From contig JAGANI010000009.1 of assembly GCA_017624285.1 (NCBI GenBank), forward strand, positions 1 to 64,000: 64,000 nt of DNA. The letters are read 5' to 3'. Of this stretch, positions 1 to 8,198 are shown one piece after another. The notes below the pieces were generated by a model. That model saw nothing but the letters and a program-made list of their open reading frames with translations, did not search any database and had not been told where the DNA came from. Origin of the DNA: Clostridia bacterium (GTDB taxonomy: Bacteria > Bacillota > Clostridia > Christensenellales > Borkfalkiaceae). The position numbers and the translations under genes are program-made. Numbering within the stretch: the stretch's first letter is position 1; every line of letters starts with the position of its first letter.

Positions 1-873
1 ATTAACATGACAGAGGACACCCCTGATGAAGTTTGCTTAGATATTTTATCAACGGCGTTTTACGGCGATACAGGTCTGGGTAGAACCATTTTAGGGCCTA
101 TCGAAAATATCAAAAAATTCACCCGTAACGACGTGTTATCTTATTTGGAACGCTTTTATACGCCAGATAACATTATTGTTTCTGTTGCAGGCGCTGTGGA
201 CGTAAAAAAGACGGTTGAACTTTGCGATAAATACTTTGGTAACTTTACTGGTTTTGGTAACAAAAACAAGGGTACGTATCAAGGTTTTAGTGGCACTTTT
301 AATAATTCTTTATGTAAAAAGAAGGATATCGAGCAGGCGCATATAGCGCTAAGCTTTCCAGCGTATAGGTATGGGGACTCTAGAGCAAACGCATTAAATA
401 TTGCAAGCTCCGTTTTAGGCGGCAGTATGTCGTCAAGGCTATTCCAAAAAGTGCGTGAGGAGTTGGGTCTTTGTTATACGGTATACTCTTACTTATCGCA
501 ATACCGTGATACAGGCAAGGTTGAAATTTACGCAGGCGTTAATCCCGAAAGCCGTGATAAAGCTTTAAACGCCATAATAGATACTATTAAAGATTTTGTT
601 AAAAACGGCATTACTGAAACCGAGTTCACCCGTGGTAAAGAGCAGTTAAAATCCGCATTTATTATGAGTCAGGAAAGCACTTCGGCGCAAATGCAAATTT
701 ACGGCAAACAATATCTTGTCCTTAACGAAGTTTTCGACTTTAAAAAGAAGATTGCAGATATCAACGCAATTACCCTTAAAGACGTAAACGACGCTATTAG
801 CGAAGTTTTTGATATAAATAAAGTAGCACTTGCAACGGTTGGTAAAAATGATACCCCGTTAAAAATTAATTAA
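1..873 (+). CDS. M16-family zinc peptidase, C-terminal part (5' end outside window)
   Basis: The frame is open from the first base, so the gene begins upstream and only about 290 C-terminal residues are seen. The sequence matches the M16 (insulinase/processing-peptidase-like) fold: a YTPDN-I-V-V-G block ends the first catalytic-type domain, and a second domain carries a GGSMSSRLFQKVREELGLCY segment, a hallmark of the substrate-binding R/Y region of M16 proteins. The HxxEH zinc motif would lie upstream and cannot be checked. The likely role is cytoplasmic peptide or protein processing, as for YmxG-like proteins of Bacillota. The gene is closed by a strong hairpin terminator. Family assignment is confident; the substrate is unknown. 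Confidence 0.85.
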   Translation: MNMTEDTPDEVCLDILSTAFYGDTGLGRTILGPIENIKKFTRNDVLSYLERFYTPDNIIVSVAGAVDVKKTVELCDKYFGNFTGFGNKNKGTYQGFSGTFNNSLCKKKDIEQAHIALSFPAYRYGDSRANALNIASSVLGGSMSSRLFQKVREELGLCYTVYSYLSQYRDTGKVEIYAGVNPESRDKALNAIIDTIKDFVKNGITETEFTRGKEQLKSAFIMSQESTSAQMQIYGKQYLVLNEVFDFKKKIADINAITLKDVNDAISEVFDINKVALATVGKNDTPLKIN

Positions 874-874
874 T

Positions 875-903
875 AAAAAGGCAGGGTATACCTGCCTTTT
901 TTT
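875..903. terminator. bidirectional intrinsic terminator
   Basis: A stem AGGCAGG/CCTGCCT with loop GTATA is flanked by A and T runs. It lies between the converging M16 peptidase and ArsR genes and can serve both. Confidence 0.9.
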
Positions 904-1237
904 AATAGCCTAAAAATTCAACGCCTTTAAGCAAAACGTCGTTTAACGCATCGTTGCGTAAAGAATAAAATATAATTTTACCTTGGCGTTTGGTCTTAAC
1001 AGCGTTAAGGTTTTTAAGTAGTCTTAACTGGTGCGAAACCGTCGTTTGGTTTAAGTTTAATATTTTTGATAGGTCCGTAACGCACATTTCTGATATTGCT
1101 AGGGCAGATATCATTTTTATCCTAGTGTAGTCTGAAAAAATCGAAAAAAAGCAAACTAATTCATCTAAAATTTCTCCATCGGGTACGTAATCTTTAATTA
1201 AATCCTGCGACCTTTTATTAAGTAGCATTTCTTCCAT
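902..1237 (-). CDS. ArsR/SmtB-family transcriptional regulator
   Basis: This 111-residue protein has the length and winged-helix layout of ArsR/SmtB repressors. The helices around DYTRIKMISAL are followed by MCVTDLSKILNLNQTTVSHQLRLLKNLNAV, the recognition-helix region, and then a basic wing (KTKRQGKIIFYSL). The position of the usual ELCVCDL metal box carries MCVTDL, so one of the two cysteines of classical arsenic or cadmium sensors is absent. The effector is therefore uncertain. No metal transporter adjoins it, so its target is probably its own promoter or a distant gene. A TGTTATAAT extended -10 lies upstream on the minus strand (TATAAT at 1272-1277). Confidence 0.85.
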   Translation of the reverse strand: MEEMLLNKRSQDLIKDYVPDGEILDELVCFFSIFSDYTRIKMISALAISEMCVTDLSKILNLNQTTVSHQLRLLKNLNAVKTKRQGKIIFYSLRNDALNDVLLKGVEFLGY

Positions 1238-1362
1238 AATAAGTCCCCCTTTTGATAAAATTTATATTTTAATTATAACATACTTTGACACTTGTGCATT
1301 TATTTTGAGAATTTCGCATATTGTATTATAAAGTCGTGTTTTATCGAAAAATGAGAGTTTTT

Positions 1363-1518
1363 ATGAATAACAACGTAGTTTTATTTGCTTTATTATTTTT
1401 ACTCCTTAATAAAAACGTAATTGATATCACCCAGCTACTAATATTTTTATCATTAATTTCTTACAGTTTAGGTTGGGGTAACGTTACGCCAAATAACAAT
1501 TTTTGCAACTGTAATTAA
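1363..1518 (+). CDS. small membrane protein, function unknown
   Basis: A 51-codon frame starts at an ATG preceded by GAGAG. It runs to a strong terminator and lies divergent from arsR. The product has one long hydrophobic stretch (about residues 4-45, one or two passes) and a short polar tail ending FCNCN with two cysteines. I recognise no family. A start at TTG 1321 would add 14 residues but lacks a good ribosome site. The isolated position with its own terminator supports a real gene, though no homology is claimed. Confidence 0.5.
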   Translation: MNNNVVLFALLFLLLNKNVIDITQLLIFLSLISYSLGWGNVTPNNNFCNCN

Positions 1519-1534
1519 GTACTTGTTTAGATAA

Positions 1535-1563
1535 AAAAGCCCCGTATGATACGGGGCTTTTAA
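1535..1563. terminator. bidirectional intrinsic terminator
   Basis: A stem AAAAGCCCCGT/ACGGGGCTTTT with a 5-nt loop sits between the small membrane protein gene and the converging pyrophosphatase gene. Confidence 0.9.
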
Positions 1564-1602
1564 TTATTTAAAATAAAAATCAAGGGTACGTATATTGCCG
1601 TT

Positions 1603-2148
1603 TTACTCTTTTTTGCCGTCAGCGCCAAAAGTTTTTTCAAAAAAATCGATATTTTCTTTAATGGTTTTTTTAGCGTCTTCAGCCGAGCCTACTTGTAAAA
1701 CCTTAACCACTTTATTTTCCAACTGCTTATATACGGTTAAAAAGTGTTTAAGTTCGTCAATTATATGGGATGGCAAAGTGTGTATATCCCTATAACCATT
1801 GTACTGCGGATCGCCAAAGGGTATTGCGATAATTTTTTCGTCAGTTTCATCACGGTCGGTCATATAAATTACGCCGATGGGGTAGCAACGCACTAAACTC
1901 ATTTTTTCAATAGGTTGGCTACATAAAACAAAAACGTCTAACGGGTCGTTATCGCCAGATAACGTGTGGGGGATAAAGCCGTAGTTCATCGGATAGTGGG
2001 TACTCGTATATAATACCCTATCTAAAATAATAAGCCCTGTTTCTTTATCAAGCTCGTACTTGTTTTTACTGCCTTGTTCAATTTCAATACAGCAAACAAA
2101 ATCTTCGGGTGTAATTCTATTTGGGTTTACGTCTTTCCAAATATTCAT
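1603..2148 (-). CDS. ppa: inorganic pyrophosphatase, family I
   Basis: Hydrolyses pyrophosphate released by biosynthetic reactions, in the cytoplasm, using magnesium. The family I signature DNDPLDV is at residues 66-72. It follows the conserved YELDKETG (about 31-38) and PMNYGFIPHT (53-62) segments that build the active site. The 181-residue length is normal. The gene lies 18 bp downstream of the phosphoglycerate mutase gene on the same strand, suggesting a shared transcript with ung and apgM. Its presence alongside a PPi-type phosphofructokinase at 57.4 kb means both hydrolysis and use of PPi are encoded. Confidence 0.93.
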   Translation of the reverse strand: MNIWKDVNPNRITPEDFVCCIEIEQGSKNKYELDKETGLIILDRVLYTSTHYPMNYGFIPHTLSGDNDPLDVFVLCSQPIEKMSLVRCYPIGVIYMTDRDETDEKIIAIPFGDPQYNGYRDIHTLPSHIIDELKHFLTVYKQLENKVVKVLQVGSAEDAKKTIKENIDFFEKTFGADGKKE

Positions 2149-2166
2149 AAAATCTCCTTAAAACTT

Positions 2167-3375
2167 TTAGTGCAAAAACTTTGCCATAAGTGTATATCCG
2201 TCTTCAATAAAGTTGCCTGTTTTAGATGCGGATTCTTCACTATAAGTAGTAACGGTTGACGGATAATTGTAGTTGCTTCTATATAAAAGGTAGGGAACGG
2301 GGTCTTTTACGTGCGTTTTTAATGCAATCGGTGTGGGGTGATCGGGCATTATAAGTAAGGCGTAATCTTCACCCAAAGCGTCAAGCCCGTTTATAAGTGT
2401 TTTAACTACTTTACTATCTATTTGTTCAATAGAATATATCTTTTTGTCTAAGTTGCCTTGATGGCCACATTCGTCAGGGGCTTCCATATGTATATACACA
2501 AAGTCCTTGCCGTTTTTAAGCGCGTCCAAGCAAGCGTTTGCTTTGCCTAAAAAGTTGGTATCCCAGTTGCCGGTAGCGCCTTCAACTTCAATATTGTCCA
2601 TACCAGCAAGTTTTGCAATACCTTTAAGTAGGTCAACTGCACTTATCATTGCGCCTTTAACGCCGTATTTATCAAAAAAACTGTCTAGGCGTGGTTTAGT
2701 GCCTTCACCCCAAAACCAAAGCGAATTCGCCGGACGTTTGCCAGATAAAATCCTTTGCTTATTTATAGGGTGGTCTTTTAAAAGTTCCACCGAACGCTTC
2801 ATTAATTCAAGATAAAAAGCGCTATTATCATTTTTGGGTAGATACGGGGCAATTTTTTTATCGGTAATATCGTGTGGTGGCGTTAAATCGTTAGTTACTA
2901 CGCCGTTATCGATAACAAGACAATGCCTATAACTTACGCCGGAATATAATTTTAAGCCATCAGTATCTAAATGCGTTTTTAAGTATGCAATAAGCTCACG
3001 CGATTCAGCCGTGCTAATTTCCCCAGCGCTATAATCAAGCATGGTTTTATCTTCAAAATTGTCCTCGTCAGATAAAGTTACTAGGTTTGCCCTTGCGGTA
3101 ACGTCGGTATCGGTTAAATCAATACCGATAGACGCTGCTTCTAAAGGGGAACGCCCCGTGTAATAAGCTTTAGGGTCGTAGCCAAGTACTGCGAGGTTGG
3201 CAACGTCGCTACCCGGTTTTAAAGCGTTGGGTACGGTTTTGCACAAACCCACTTCGCTTTTAACGGCTAACGCGTCGATATTCGGTTTATTTGCAACGGA
3301 TAACGGTGTTTTGCCGTTAAGTTTATCAAGCGGGTAATCAGCCCAGCCGTCGCCTAAAATTACAACGTATTTCAT
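2167..3375 (-). CDS. apgM: ApgM-type cofactor-independent phosphoglycerate mutase (or paralogue)
   Basis: Alkaline-phosphatase-superfamily protein of the archaeal-type phosphoglycerate mutase group. Visible landmarks are VVILGDGWAD (metal ligand D9), KPGSDVANLAVLGYDP with the presumed nucleophile S56, GRSPLEAAS and a C-terminal MPDHPTP metal segment. The start chosen, ATG 3375, overlaps the ung stop codon as ATGA, implying translational coupling; a TTG start at 3390 would lie inside ung. Close paralogues in clostridia have been proposed to be homoserine kinases, so the exact phosphate acceptor is not certain. Glycolytic 3-PG/2-PG interconversion is the default assignment. Confidence 0.85.
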   Translation of the reverse strand: MKYVVILGDGWADYPLDKLNGKTPLSVANKPNIDALAVKSEVGLCKTVPNALKPGSDVANLAVLGYDPKAYYTGRSPLEAASIGIDLTDTDVTARANLVTLSDEDNFEDKTMLDYSAGEISTAESRELIAYLKTHLDTDGLKLYSGVSYRHCLVIDNGVVTNDLTPPHDITDKKIAPYLPKNDNSAFYLELMKRSVELLKDHPINKQRILSGKRPANSLWFWGEGTKPRLDSFFDKYGVKGAMISAVDLLKGIAKLAGMDNIEVEGATGNWDTNFLGKANACLDALKNGKDFVYIHMEAPDECGHQGNLDKKIYSIEQIDSKVVKTLINGLDALGEDYALLIMPDHPTPIALKTHVKDPVPYLLYRSNYNYPSTVTTYSEESASKTGNFIEDGYTLMAKFLH

Positions 3376-4043
3376 AAATTCAAGTCCCAATTAATTTCGG
3401 TAATACCGTTTAAACGTAAGTAGTTATTTGTTTTTGAAAACGGCTTACTACCCCAAAAACCGTTGTATACGGATAGTGGGCTAGGGTGTGCGCTTTCTAT
3501 AACACAATGTTTAGATAAATCAATTAATTTCTTTTTTGAACGTGCGTTATTACCCCAAAGTATAAAAACGACATGTTCCCTTTCATCAGATAGGTGTTTA
3601 ATGATGCTATCGGTCAAAACCTCCCAACCCTTTTTTGCATGGGAGTTAGCCATACCAGACCTAACTGTTAAAACGGTGTTTAGTAATAGGACACCTTCTT
3701 TAGCCCATTTACTTAAGTCGCCTGAAGCGCTTGGGGTTATGCCCAAATCAGATTCAAGTTCTTTATAAATATTAATCAAAGATGGTGGAAGCTTCACCCC
3801 GTCTGGTACAGAAAACGATAATCCCATCGCTTGGCCTTCACCATGATATGGGTCTTGACCAAGTATAACGGCTTTAACAGCTTTAAACGGGGTAAATTTT
3901 AACGCGTTAAAGATGTCGTACATATTTGGGTAAATAGTGTGTTTAAAATACTCATCCTTCAAAAAAACGCGTAATTTAGCGTAATTATCAGATTTAAAAT
4001 CGCTATCTAAAACTTTATCCCAATCGTTGCCGATATTTACCAT
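3372..4043 (-). CDS. ung: uracil-DNA glycosylase
   Basis: Removes uracil from DNA, starting base-excision repair. The active-site motif GQDPYHG is at residues 62-68, with the catalytic Asp at 64. The leucine-loop motif HPSPLS is near residue 187. The start is ATG 4043 with GAAAGG upstream, giving 223 residues, the usual length; an upstream in-frame start would add 18 non-conserved residues. The stop codon overlaps the apgM start by four bases. It appears to be the first gene of an ung-apgM-ppa transcript reading leftward. Confidence 0.95.
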   Translation of the reverse strand: MVNIGNDWDKVLDSDFKSDNYAKLRVFLKDEYFKHTIYPNMYDIFNALKFTPFKAVKAVILGQDPYHGEGQAMGLSFSVPDGVKLPPSLINIYKELESDLGITPSASGDLSKWAKEGVLLLNTVLTVRSGMANSHAKKGWEVLTDSIIKHLSDEREHVVFILWGNNARSKKKLIDLSKHCVIESAHPSPLSVYNGFWGSKPFSKTNNYLRLNGITEINWDLNL

Positions 4044-4114
4044 AAAAATACCTTTCACTTTTTTTACTATAATAGCATATTTTTTATAGTAAAACAACTT
4101 AACAAAGGAGAAAT

Positions 4115-4660
4115 ATGAATTTTATTTTAATTTTAACGGTTTCCTTTGCGCTATCCGTCGATGCTTTTGCTATGATGACGGCAAATTTTAAAGCGTACGA
4201 TAGGGCGGGTGTAAAGATAAAAATTTTTGCTGTACTTTTATTTGCTTTTTTGCACGCGCTTTTTGTGTTTATCGGTAAAACGGTTGCCGAGCTTTTATTC
4301 GACGGCGTTTACGCTTTTGAGTACGTTATCTTTATAATATTTTTATTGCTATCAGTAAAATGTATATTTTCTAAAGAAGAACAGTCCTTAGATGGTAAGT
4401 TAAACGTAAAATTATGCACAGTGCAGGCAGTTGTAACTTCGTTAGACGCTTTTGTCGGTGGAATTACGCTTATAAATACGCCAGCGCCAATTTTTTACGT
4501 ATTAATGGGTGTGTTTACAATAACTGCCTTTATGACCGCGCTGGGGTTATTAGTCGGCAAAATACTTAAAAATAAGTTTATGGGCAAGGAAAAGTACGTT
4601 TCTGCGTTACTATTTTTAATTCTAGCGGTAATGAGCGTTAAAGATGCGATTTTGGGGTAG
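4115..4660 (+). CDS. MntP-family (putative manganese efflux) membrane protein
   Basis: A polytopic protein of 181 residues with about six membrane segments. It carries the internally repeated Asp motif of the MntP/DUF204 family: SVDAFAMM near residue 15 and SLDAFVGG near residue 113. Family members export Mn(II) or are uncharacterised relatives such as YtaF of Bacilli. The start has AAAGGAG 6 bp upstream. There is no room for a yybP-ykoY manganese riboswitch in the 71 bp between ung and this start. The transported ion is inferred from family only. Confidence 0.75.
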   Translation: MNFILILTVSFALSVDAFAMMTANFKAYDRAGVKIKIFAVLLFAFLHALFVFIGKTVAELLFDGVYAFEYVIFIIFLLLSVKCIFSKEEQSLDGKLNVKLCTVQAVVTSLDAFVGGITLINTPAPIFYVLMGVFTITAFMTALGLLVGKILKNKFMGKEKYVSALLFLILAVMSVKDAILG

Positions 4661-4684
4661 TTATAAATTTTTAACTTTTTAAAA

Positions 4685-4718
4685 GAGTAACTCCCCCGAT
4701 TTCTCGGGGGAGTTACTC
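4685..4718. terminator. 15-bp perfect hairpin without an adjacent T tract
   Basis: A perfect 15-bp stem (GAGTAACTCCCCCGA and its complement) with loop TTTC lies between the mntP-like gene and the converging gene at 4743. No T run follows directly on either side, so it is either a variant terminator or a repeat element. Confidence 0.6.
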
Positions 4719-4742
4719 AGGATGATTTTTATACAGTTTGGT

Positions 4743-5207
4743 TTATGAATGTGCAATTTTTCTGTACGGAAAGGTTAAAGCGCCAATAAAGTCAAAGGGT
4801 ATCATATCTTTAGTATATAAAACGACGCTTTCAATCGTTTGGTTATAAAAATCGACCACCGTACCGTCTTTTTTGGTACAAATATACTCTATGCCGAATA
4901 ATATAAGCCCTGTTACGTCCGCTATTTTTTTTGCAAACGAAAACATATTTTTATTTTTACGTTTTCCGGTAAATATGCAATAAAGCACTTTGCTTCCCTT
5001 AAAGGTAGTGTTGTATAGTTGCGTTAAAGCGTTTAAGTTAAAAATCTTATCGTAATTAATTACTAAAACGTAGGCTTTGCCAGAAAAAATCGGACTAAAA
5101 TCATTTCTTAAAACGCGTTCTTCTAAATATAAAACGTCGTCGTTTAACTCATTGGCAAGTCTAGTAGCAACGTCACAATTTTTTGTTAAATAGCAATTTA
5201 TTACCAT
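4743..5207 (-). CDS. conserved-looking hypothetical protein, possibly flavodoxin-like fold
   Basis: 154 residues starting at ATG 5207, which has an excellent AAAGGAGG ribosome site; a start 15 codons upstream is less likely. No signal peptide or membrane segment is seen. The alternation of hydrophobic strands and helices (MVINCYLTKNCDVATRLANEL, then AYVLVINYDK, then KVLYCIFTG) is reminiscent of a degenerate flavodoxin-like fold, but no phosphate-binding loop is visible. I do not recognise a named family. It is monocistronic and divergent from the two-component operon, with which it shares the upstream region. Confidence 0.6.
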   Translation of the reverse strand: MVINCYLTKNCDVATRLANELNDDVLYLEERVLRNDFSPIFSGKAYVLVINYDKIFNLNALTQLYNTTFKGSKVLYCIFTGKRKNKNMFSFAKKIADVTGLILFGIEYICTKKDGTVVDFYNQTIESVVLYTKDMIPFDFIGALTFPYRKIAHS

Positions 5208-5264
5208 TGTTCCTCCTTTACGCCCTAATAATATCATCTTAAAATAAACCAAAGTTAACGTAAA

Positions 5265-5331
5265 GGTAAACTTTAGGTAAACTTTTTAAATTTTAAAAAA
5301 TATTTTTTTTGTAAGTTTACTTTTCGTTTAC
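5265..5331. promoter_or_regulatory. array of four GTTTAC half-sites (putative response-regulator operator)
   Basis: Two tandem GGTAAAC units start at 5265 and 5276, 11 bp apart. Two tandem GTTTAC units in the opposite orientation start at 5315 and 5326, again 11 bp apart. An 11-bp direct repeat is the usual binding pattern of OmpR/PhoB-type dimers. The inner pair covers the -35 region, where no TTGACA is present, suggesting an activator-dependent, autoregulated promoter. Confidence 0.6.
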
Positions 5332-5338
5332 CAAGGTG

Positions 5339-5347
5339 TGATATAAT
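5339..5347 (+). promoter_or_regulatory. extended -10 promoter of the two-component operon
   Basis: TGATATAAT is a consensus extended -10. It lies exactly 10 bp after the last GTTTAC half-site and 26 bp before the response-regulator start. Confidence 0.7.
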
Positions 5348-5372
5348 AAATAAAAAAACTTAAAGGTGACTT

Positions 5373-6044
5373 ATGATAAACGTTCTTGTTGTAGAAGATA
5401 ATCAAGATATTAGAGAGATGTTTTGTCAAGCGTTATCGGATAACGGTTATAATACTTTTCCTGCAGAGGACGGTTTAAAAGCCTTCGACGTTTTGGAAAA
5501 ACAAATTATCGATATAGCGTTAGTAGATATAATGATGCCTAATATGGATGGTTACGAGTTTACTAAGCATTTACGTCGCGAGGGGGAAACTATCCCTGTG
5601 CTTATGATAACCGCTAAAGACGATTACGATTCTTTGCAAAAAGGTTTCTTAACAGGCGCGGACGATTATATGGTTAAACCCGTTAATATTAAAGAAATGT
5701 TAATCAGGGTTTCCGCATTACTTAGGCGTGCTAAAATTAATTCCGAAAAAAAGGTTACGATAGGCTCTACCGTGTTAGATTACGAGTCCATGACTGTAAG
5801 TTCAAACGGACAAGATATGGTTTTACCTTTAAAAGAGTTTAATTTGCTTTTTAAATTATTATCATATCCAAATAAAATATTTACCCGTCAACAAATTATG
5901 GATGGTATTTGGGGTATGGATTCTGATACTGATGACCGTACTATCAATACACATATCAATAGGCTAAGGGAAAAATTTGCTTCCAACCCTGATTTTGAAA
6001 TTATCACCATCCGAGGTTTGGGGTATAAGGCGGTAAAAAAATGA
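5373..6044 (+). CDS. OmpR/PhoB-family response regulator
   Basis: The receiver domain (about 1-115) has the acidic pair E8/D9, phospho-acceptor D52 in LVDIMMPN and the switch residues T/K (MITAKD, KPVN). A C-terminal winged-helix DNA-binding domain (about 130-223) carries the family pattern FNLLFKLLSYPNKIFTRQQI and RTINTHINRLREKF, ending GLGYK. The cognate kinase gene starts within its stop codon (ATGA), so the pair is co-translated. Four GTTTAC half-sites spaced at 11 bp precede the promoter, and a matching pair precedes degV at 21.7 kb, so degV is a candidate regulon member. The stimulus is unknown. Confidence 0.93.
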   Translation: MINVLVVEDNQDIREMFCQALSDNGYNTFPAEDGLKAFDVLEKQIIDIALVDIMMPNMDGYEFTKHLRREGETIPVLMITAKDDYDSLQKGFLTGADDYMVKPVNIKEMLIRVSALLRRAKINSEKKVTIGSTVLDYESMTVSSNGQDMVLPLKEFNLLFKLLSYPNKIFTRQQIMDGIWGMDSDTDDRTINTHINRLREKFASNPDFEIITIRGLGYKAVKK

Positions 6045-7105
6045 GCAAAAAACGTAAAGACGATAAAAAAGAAAATAAGGGTAGCTTTGACTCTGCCTTA
6101 TGGTTTAAGTTTGCATACACTACCGTTTTAGTTATGGCTATTACCACGTTTGTGGTAAGTTTCGTTGCGGTAATACTTTATAGATACGGCTTTTTACCAC
6201 ACCAAAGGGCTACGCCCATGCCAACCATTTTAATAGTGGTATCAGGCATGGTGGCAGGCTTAGTTTTAGCGCTCTATATCGGTAGCCATTTTTTGCGCCC
6301 TATGGACGAAATCAACAAAGCTATGCAAAAGGTGGCTTCGGGTGATTTTACCGTTAGGGTAAGCGAAGACCACAAAAACGATTCAATCTCGGAAATGAGT
6401 AAAAGTTTTAATACCATGGTTACAGAGTTGTCTGGGACAGAAACGTTGCGTTCGGATTTTATTGCAAACGTCTCGCATGAGTTTAAGACGCCACTTTCTG
6501 CGATAGAAGGGTATACTACGCTTTTGCAAAACCCTAATTTGACTGAGGAAAAACGTTTAGAGTATAGTGATAAAGTTTTAGCAAATACTAAAAGGCTTTC
6601 GGAACTTACCGGAAATATTTTAAAACTTAGTAAGCTTGAAAATCAGGACGTTATAACCGATAAAAAAACCTTTAATTTGGACGAGCAAATCCGTCAAGTT
6701 ATCGTTGATTTAGAAAGCCGTTGGGCTGAAAAAGAAATCGAGTTTGATATCGAATTAGAAGAAGTTTCGTATAATTCAAACGAGTCGCTTTTATATCAAG
6801 TTTGGTATAATTTAATTGTTAATGCTATAAAATATTCGCCTAAAAATAGTGTAATAAAAGTATCTTTAATTAAAACAGACGGCTATTTATTAGCAAGCGT
6901 AGCCGATAACGGTATTGGTATTAGTGAAGAAGATAAAGCCCACGTGTTTGAAAAGTTTTATCAAGCGGATAGGGCGCACTCTCTAGAGGGTAACGGCTTA
7001 GGTTTGGCACTTGTTAAAAAAATTGTAACGCTTCATAAAGGCGAAGTTTTACTTGAAAGCGAACTTAATATTGGTTCTACTTTTACTATAAAACTTCCGT
7101 TATAA
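6041..7105 (+). CDS. membrane sensor histidine kinase
   Basis: Partner kinase of the preceding regulator. Two membrane segments (about 24-48 and 61-84) enclose only a very short extracytoplasmic loop, so sensing is probably intramembrane or cytoplasmic. A HAMP domain (about 85-137) and a HisKA domain with FIANVSHEFKTPL (phospho-acceptor His near 146) follow. The HATPase domain has an N box (NLIVNAIKYSP), G1 (DNGIG) and G2 (GNGLGLALVKKIV). The 354-residue length is complete. A perfect palindromic terminator follows. Confidence 0.93.
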   Translation: MSKKRKDDKKENKGSFDSALWFKFAYTTVLVMAITTFVVSFVAVILYRYGFLPHQRATPMPTILIVVSGMVAGLVLALYIGSHFLRPMDEINKAMQKVASGDFTVRVSEDHKNDSISEMSKSFNTMVTELSGTETLRSDFIANVSHEFKTPLSAIEGYTTLLQNPNLTEEKRLEYSDKVLANTKRLSELTGNILKLSKLENQDVITDKKTFNLDEQIRQVIVDLESRWAEKEIEFDIELEEVSYNSNESLLYQVWYNLIVNAIKYSPKNSVIKVSLIKTDGYLLASVADNGIGISEEDKAHVFEKFYQADRAHSLEGNGLGLALVKKIVTLHKGEVLLESELNIGSTFTIKLPL

Positions 7106-7134
7106 AATTTAACTATATAACAACAAAAACAAAA

Positions 7135-7164
7135 AACAACGCATAACGTTATGCGTTGTTTTTA
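7135..7164. terminator. palindromic bidirectional terminator
   Basis: AACAACGCATAAC is followed immediately by its complement, then TTTTT. It separates the kinase gene from the converging radical SAM gene. Confidence 0.85.
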
Positions 7165-7193
7165 CTTTTAAAGTCGTATTATATTGTTTAATA

Positions 7194-8054
7194 CTAGTAA
7201 TCCCAGTTAGGTATGTATTTAGTATCGGCGCTTTCAAAATCTTGCACAAACATATCGGATAAACCGCTAGTAAGCGCATAGTCTAAAACCGTACGATACT
7301 CTCTTTTAGTAATTTTACGTTTTAGTTCAGGGTAGTTATCGATATCGCCAAAAGGTGTGTACTGGCTCATTAACGAAAAAGTCGCTTTATCTTTAAACGG
7401 GGTAAACCAGTCGATAATATGCTTACTATCGTCGGTGTTTAAGGGTAGTATTAAGTGTCTAACAATTACCCCTTGTTTAATTAAGCCGTCTTGGTAGATT
7501 TTAGGCTTGGATTCAATCATAAATTCAAGCGCTTCTTTAGCAACTTTAAAATAATCTTTTTTACCCGTGTATCTATCTGAAACCTTTTCGCTATAATACT
7601 TCATATCCGGTAGATAAACGTCTACGTAAGGGTTAAGTTTACAAAGTGTTTCAATCCTTTCGTAACCGTGTGTATTTACGACGATGGGTATATCTGGTTT
7701 ATAAATATTAAACGCTTCAATAATTTTATCGGTGTAATGCGTTGGGTTTACTAAGTTTATATTGTGTGCGCCTAAAGTCTCAAGTTCTTTAAATATATCA
7801 GCTAGCTCGATAACGGAAATTTCCTTACCACGGAGGTTTCTAGAAACTTCAAAATTTTGGCAAAATCTACACCTTAAACTGCACCCTGTAAAAAAAACCG
7901 TTCCAGATCCGTTTTTGCCTGAAACAGGTGGTTCTTCAAATGGATGAAGATAGTATTTTGCAATTTTTAGCGTTTCGTAAGATTTACAATATCCTACTAC
8001 TTCACGTCTATTAACGTTGCAATTATTTGGGCAAAGATTACAAAGGTTATTCAT
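7194..8054 (-). CDS. radical SAM protein, pyruvate formate-lyase activating enzyme-like
   Basis: The radical SAM cluster motif is at C58-x3-C62-x2-C65 (GCSLRCRFCQN), close to the N-terminus. An additional N-terminal four-cysteine set (C5, C8, C12, C23) could bind zinc or another Fe-S cluster. The overall pattern matches the COG1313 group often annotated as PflX/YgkA-like, whose members are not proven glycyl-radical activases. No glycyl radical enzyme gene lies in the window. It is monocistronic. Membership in the radical SAM superfamily is confident; the substrate is unknown. Confidence 0.85.
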   Translation of the reverse strand: MNNLCNLCPNNCNVNRREVVGYCKSYETLKIAKYYLHPFEEPPVSGKNGSGTVFFTGCSLRCRFCQNFEVSRNLRGKEISVIELADIFKELETLGAHNINLVNPTHYTDKIIEAFNIYKPDIPIVVNTHGYERIETLCKLNPYVDVYLPDMKYYSEKVSDRYTGKKDYFKVAKEALEFMIESKPKIYQDGLIKQGVIVRHLILPLNTDDSKHIIDWFTPFKDKATFSLMSQYTPFGDIDNYPELKRKITKREYRTVLDYALTSGLSDMFVQDFESADTKYIPNWDY

Positions 8055-8131
8055 AAGCGCTCCTTAAAGTAAAAATATTGTATCGTATTTGATTTTTTAA
8101 GTCAAATAATTATTTCTTTTTTAAGTTAATT

Positions 8132-8150
8132 TTGTAAATCCTATTTACAA
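8132..8150. promoter_or_regulatory. 19-bp palindrome, putative operator
   Basis: TTGTAAAT-CCT-ATTTACAA is a perfect 8-bp inverted repeat with a 3-bp spacer. It lies over the -35 region of the promoter for the gene at 8199. Confidence 0.5.
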
Positions 8151-8162
8151 CGCGTTATTTTT

Positions 8163-8171
8163 TGTTATAAT
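8163..8171 (+). promoter_or_regulatory. extended -10 promoter
   Basis: TGTTATAAT lies 27 bp before the start of the glycosidase-like gene; the ribosome site TTTGGAGG follows. Confidence 0.6.
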
Positions 8172-8198
8172 TAAATAAGATTTTTTTGGAGGTTTTTT

